From Epiperipatus broadwayi (Eukaryota; Onychophora; Udeonychophora; Euonychophora; Peripatidae): DNA of 64,000 nt. This document shows positions 60,645 to 64,000 of the stretch, piece by piece. Positions within the stretch are counted from its first letter, which is position 1; every line of letters starts with the position of its first letter. The stretch spans positions 4,027,845-4,091,844 of the forward strand of contig JAQFVV010000027.1 in NCBI GenBank assembly GCA_028023455.1. The letters are read 5' to 3'. The notes under the pieces are model-generated. The model did no database searches, had not been told where the DNA came from, and saw only the letters and a program-made list of their open reading frames with translations. The translations under genes were made by a program, and so were the position numbers.

Positions 60645-61340
60645 TATTCTTAACAATTGATATACTACTCCTTGAGAATTCATAAAAACGTTGAGCCCTG
60701 GATGTGATGAAGATGGGCTATAATCCATGAACCTTCTGCTTCTCATTCGGATACTCTGCAACTACACCAAAAAATGAAGTGCAAAAGAATAATCAAATGG
60801 AGTATCGCTCAGAAATTCATTAAAAGTTTAAGCATAGAAAGAGACAGATCTGGACCATGATAGGTGGACTTTAAACCCCAGATTCTGCCATTCTGCAACA
60901 TCACTTACTCATATAGGACAATGGGGTGGAGCTCCATGGTTGTCAATGTCAAAGTGCAACCATCTTCCACTGTAACTAAACCAAACTGCAAAAATAATCA
61001 TATAGTTTATGACTTGGGGATTCATAAGAAGTGTGAGAAATGGAAATGACTAAGCTGAGTCATAACTAAGAGATCTTTAGCTCCAAATTCTGCCTTATTA
61101 TATGACTGCAAAAAATTACTCATAGCAAATTGGTACATTGCTCAAGGATTGGATAATAAGTTTGAGTATTAAAGGTGATAGAATGGAATCACAACCCATG
61201 AACTTTACTTCCACAGCTGCCACTCTACCCCTCTATGCAAAATCATTCAGGGCTAAAAATTGAAAGATTTATTGCTTAGAAGTTCATAAATGAGTACCAG
61301 AAGTGATGAAGGAAACTATGGATATTAACCTCCTGAGTCT
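60645..61340 (-). mobile_element. Cluster of diverged SINE-B-like copies
   Basis: At least two diverged copies of the tail (GAATTCATAAAAACG at 60675, GATTCATAAGAAG at 61018, GAAGTTCATAAATGAG at 61281) occur in the same orientation. The first has a recognisable head (GGATACTCTGCAACTACACCAAAA at 60748). It looks like repeated insertion of SINE-B into related copies. Confidence 0.5.
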
Positions 61341-61349
61341 AACATTCTA

Positions 61350-61490
61350 TCTTTACTATTACTGCTATTACTACTGCTACTACTACTGCTATTACTACTG
61401 TTACTACTACTGCTACTAATACTACTACTACTACTACTACTATTATTATTATTATTATTATTATTATTACTGCTACTAATGCTACTACTA
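61350..61490. repeat. (TAC)n/(TTA)n microsatellite
   Basis: Imperfect trinucleotide array. Serine/asparagine frames on the minus strand are artefacts. Confidence 0.9.
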
Positions 61491-61690
61491 TCTTCCTTAT
61501 CATTTCTCAAGTTTAATTCATCCATCTAATTATATCCTCTTCGTATGTACATATATATAATTTGTAGACATGTCTGTTAATTCTCTATTGCAATATACTC
61601 TTAGGTATATTTGATTTATATTTGGATTAATCCTTTTCATTTAATCATTCAGTAGCCAATAATTATATTTGAATATATTCACATATTTAA

Positions 61691-61853
61691 TTCATGTATA
61701 TAGATGCAGATTTAATTCATGTATATAAATGCAGATTTAATTTCTGTATGTAGATGCATATGCAATTCATGTATATAGATGCATATTTAATTCTTATATG
61801 TAGAAGCATATTTAATTTATATATATAAACGCATATTTAATTCATGTATATAA
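61691..61853. repeat. 25-bp minisatellite, about 6.5 units
   Basis: The unit is TTCATGTATATAGATGCA followed by TATTTAA, with units drifting by a few bases each. Confidence 0.9.
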
Positions 61854-62127
61854 AATAGTAACTCTTTCTTGGTTAAACCTAATGCATTTACAGTGTATCC
61901 ATATATCAGGGTGTGTCTATTTTAACTTAATTCTTACATTATAATTTCTACATTTCATTTAGCCAGTTTAAAATTAGCAATTTGAAATATATTTCTTTAA
62001 TACCCCTTTATTATAGAGCTTAATTTCAAATCAATGTTGTAAGTTTTATCACTTCAAAAAAAAAAACACCCAGTGAATTCATTTTTATGTTTCATCATTT
62101 CTGTCAGCGTATTTCAATTTACTTTTT
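61854..62127. other. AT-rich stretch without a gene
   Basis: Nothing recognised. Confidence 0.4.
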
Positions 62128-62141
62128 TTATATTTATTTTA

Positions 62142-62886
62142 TTACATTCAAATATCAGCCTTTCAAGCTAATTGAGCACGCGCCTTTTGAGAGTGTTAAA
62201 TAAATGAATACTTTCCTCTTCAATCCAAGATATAGTATTTATGCAGGAATAAAAAGGATCCTCTTATTTCTATGACTCAAATTCTTTTATATGAGCAAAT
62301 CTGAAGTACTGTTGAGGAGAGCGTGAGTAGAATTCTCACTTTAAATTACTATTTACGATGTTTTTTGACTGAATGACGTCGGTGAAATTACTTAGAATTT
62401 ACTAAACATCATTCTTACTGAAACTTAATTATGAGTAAATAAGCAATTATTTTATCTAGCACCATGTTTACAATTATATTACATTCAAATATCAGCCTTT
62501 CAAGCTAATTGAGCACGCGCCTTTTGAGAGTGTTAAATAAATGAATACTTTCCTCTTCAATCCAAGATATAGTATTTATGCAGGAATAAAAAGGATCCTC
62601 TTATTCCTACGACTCAAATTTTTTTATATGAGCAAATCTGAAGTACTGTTGAGGAGAGCGTGAGTAGAATTCTCACTTTAAATTACTATTTACAATGTTT
62701 TTTGACTGAATGACGTCGGTGAAATTACTTAGAATTCCTGCATAAATACTATATCTTGGATTGAAGAGGAAAGTATTCATTTATTTAACACTCTCAAAAG
62801 GTGCGTGCTCAATTAGCTTGAAAGGCTGATATTTGAATGTAATATAATTGTAAACACGGTGCTAGATAAAATAATTGCTTATTTAC
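62142..62886. mobile_element. Family F hammerhead element: partial dimer plus inverted copy (14-bp TSD)
   Basis: A 337-bp unit starts at about 62141 and restarts at 62478. The second unit stops at 62736 and is followed by an inverted segment (62737-62887) complementary to 62434-62584 over 151 bp with two differences. TTATATTTATTTTA lies at 62128-62141 and 62887-62900, which bounds a 745-bp insertion. The stop point at 62736 coincides with the predicted cleavage site of a hammerhead-like fold carried by each unit. Confidence 0.85.
62358..62412 (+). ncRNA. Hammerhead-like fold, family F
   Basis: CTGAATGA (62369-62376, one base longer than CTGATGA), a short stem II ending GGT, GAAA (62384-62387), stem III ATT...AAT and an ATT site at 62397-62399 are in order. 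Outer stem I pairs ATGTTT (62358-62363) with AAACAT (62402-62408). The extra A in the core makes this less certain than family A. Confidence 0.45.
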
Positions 62887-62900
62887 TTATATTTATTTTA

Positions 62901-64000
62901 ATAACAATAATGGCAATTATTTTGGTATATAACAGTTTATCATTCTATTGAATTAATCATTTTAAATATCTATGTTTCATTTTATCTTTTCCAACATGCT
63001 TTTCTTACAGCATTTCCATAAATACCTTTACATATTTCAAATGTTATCTAGAGTTTTCTTACCTTCAAGTTTATCTGTTGATTCACTGCTGGTAAATCCT
63101 CACATTAAAAAGGGATTTGTCTTAAAGCTGAATGGTATATATTTTCTTTTGGTGGTCACTTAGGCAGGTTTCTTCATCTTCATGGTGTGGGAAGGAAGAA
63201 CAAGCTGTTCTTACTAGCCAAACATTCTAACATTTTCCATGTTGATAATTTTCTTCTTCATATCACAGTTTTACAGTAACTATAGGTTTCTCTTACTAAC
63301 TGCTGCACTTCTACAATTAATGGATATGGAAGCTCTAAACTTCATTGGTCTGGTTTTCTCAGCTATTCTTTATAGAATGACTAAAGACTGAACTGCAATT
63401 AGCTGTGAAACAACTACTGCAATCAAACCACTAATAACTAATAACTGCTGTGAATTGTCTGAGTCCTCTATTTATATTCTCCTACTTCTCACGATGTGTT
63501 TCCATATTCTCTTTTATCTCACACACACTGACCAACATATTGTTCAAAAACATGTTTACTTCTTTTGCCCAAGGCAAGACAGTGACACTATCTTTTTTAA
63601 TGAACTAATTACAGCATTTCTATATTGTAATTTGTAAATGTTCAGTTCTAACAAAAAAATATATTGGTAACATTTGAAACCACAGATTTTTAATGATAAA
63701 AATTTGTTAATTAAACATGTCATTTAATTTCTAATTGTATATTTTAAATATTGATTTTTCTCTTCTTTTTTTTTTTCAGAAAATTTAAATTTACACATTT
63801 TTTTTTTATAACTGCTTGTCAACTTTCTTTTTTTAATCAAACTGTTTTAAAATAATGGAGAGGGACTTCAAGATATATGAAATAATGTATCTGTTTCCAT
63901 ATATATATATTTTTTTAGTGGATTGTAATAAAGAATAGTAATAAGGAGATAATATCCATGTAAACAGAGATAACTTTTAACCTTTGATATTGCCAGGAAA
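62901..64000. other. Stretch without a firm gene; LTR-promoter-like block on the minus strand
   Basis: The block 63160-63600 is less AT-rich than its flanks. On the minus strand it contains TATAAATAGAGG (around 63466-63477) followed by CTCAGACAATTCACAGCAG, which resembles an LTR-type core promoter. A matching second repeat, primer site or coding part is not visible. Confidence 0.25.

Noticed and set aside
61325-61525. Ser/Asn-rich frame on the minus strand
   Set aside because: Translation of the TAC/TTA array.

Overview
The window is AT-rich (by eye well under 35% GC) eukaryotic DNA dominated by decayed retrotransposons, foldback repeats, microsatellites and minisatellites, with one clear host gene exon. 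The bHLH exon, its intron signals and the repeat types (RTE-, Tx1/L1- and CR1-like LINEs, Penelope-like elements with a GIY-YIG domain, tRNA-derived SINEs, a TTAA-flanked piggyBac-like MITE) point to an invertebrate animal. A lophotrochozoan such as a mollusc is my best guess, but the sequence does not prove it.

Layout. 0.7-1.2 kb: Penelope-like GIY-YIG remnant. 1.2-2.5 kb: Tx1/L1-like LINE (-). 4.4-5.3 kb: hammerhead foldback elements. 5.7-7.7 kb: RTE LINE (-). 8.5-13.4 kb: RTE LINE (+), broken by a 685-bp retroposed element with a 15-bp target duplication and by a SINE, then a second RTE copy (-) joined tail to tail to 14.4 kb. 14.8-16.5 kb: Tx1/L1-like LINE (-). 18.2-19.35 kb: 28-bp minisatellite. 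21.0-23.3 kb: a GC-rich, CpG-rich block that may be a wrecked LTR retrotransposon. 23.3-23.8 kb: foldback. 24.8-25.9 kb: Tx1/L1-like LINE (-). 27.1-29.2 kb: SINE and GATA repeats. 32.6-33.55 kb: bHLH gene exon with upstream promoter and a small ORF. 35.9-37.1 kb: nested foldback and a Penelope remnant with inverted ends. 38.26-39.21 kb: piggyBac-like MITE. 41.9-43.45 kb: foldbacks. 43.95-46.2 kb: CR1-like LINE with a perfect 170-bp tandem duplication and a SINE inside. 48.1-50.1 kb: two foldbacks. 54.3-54.8 kb: near-perfect palindrome. 55.8-56.2 kb: 40-bp minisatellite. 57.4-58.0 kb: LINE 3' end with a zinc-finger tail. 62.1-62.9 kb: dimeric plus inverted foldback.

Most interesting system. 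At least five unrelated foldback families in this window share one architecture: long inverted arms, apparent target-site duplications of 9-16 bp typical of target-primed reverse transcription, and a hammerhead-ribozyme-like three-way junction (CUGAUGA core, stem II, GAAA, very short stem III, NUH site) near the arm or junction. In family A the ribozyme stem I shows a compensatory base change between copies. In the 62.1-kb element one monomer ends exactly at the predicted self-cleavage site and an inverted copy follows. The Penelope-like remnant at 36.5-37.1 kb has inverted ends carrying a related fold. Hammerheads in Penelope elements and in small tandem 'retrozymes' are known; a set of palindromic, TSD-flanked hammerhead retroposons of several families in one locus is what I would follow up.

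The host gene is an animal bHLH factor of the PTF1A/Fer3/HLH-13 group. Its exon is much richer in G+C than the surroundings and appears to be spliced to a next exon that I could not find in the window.
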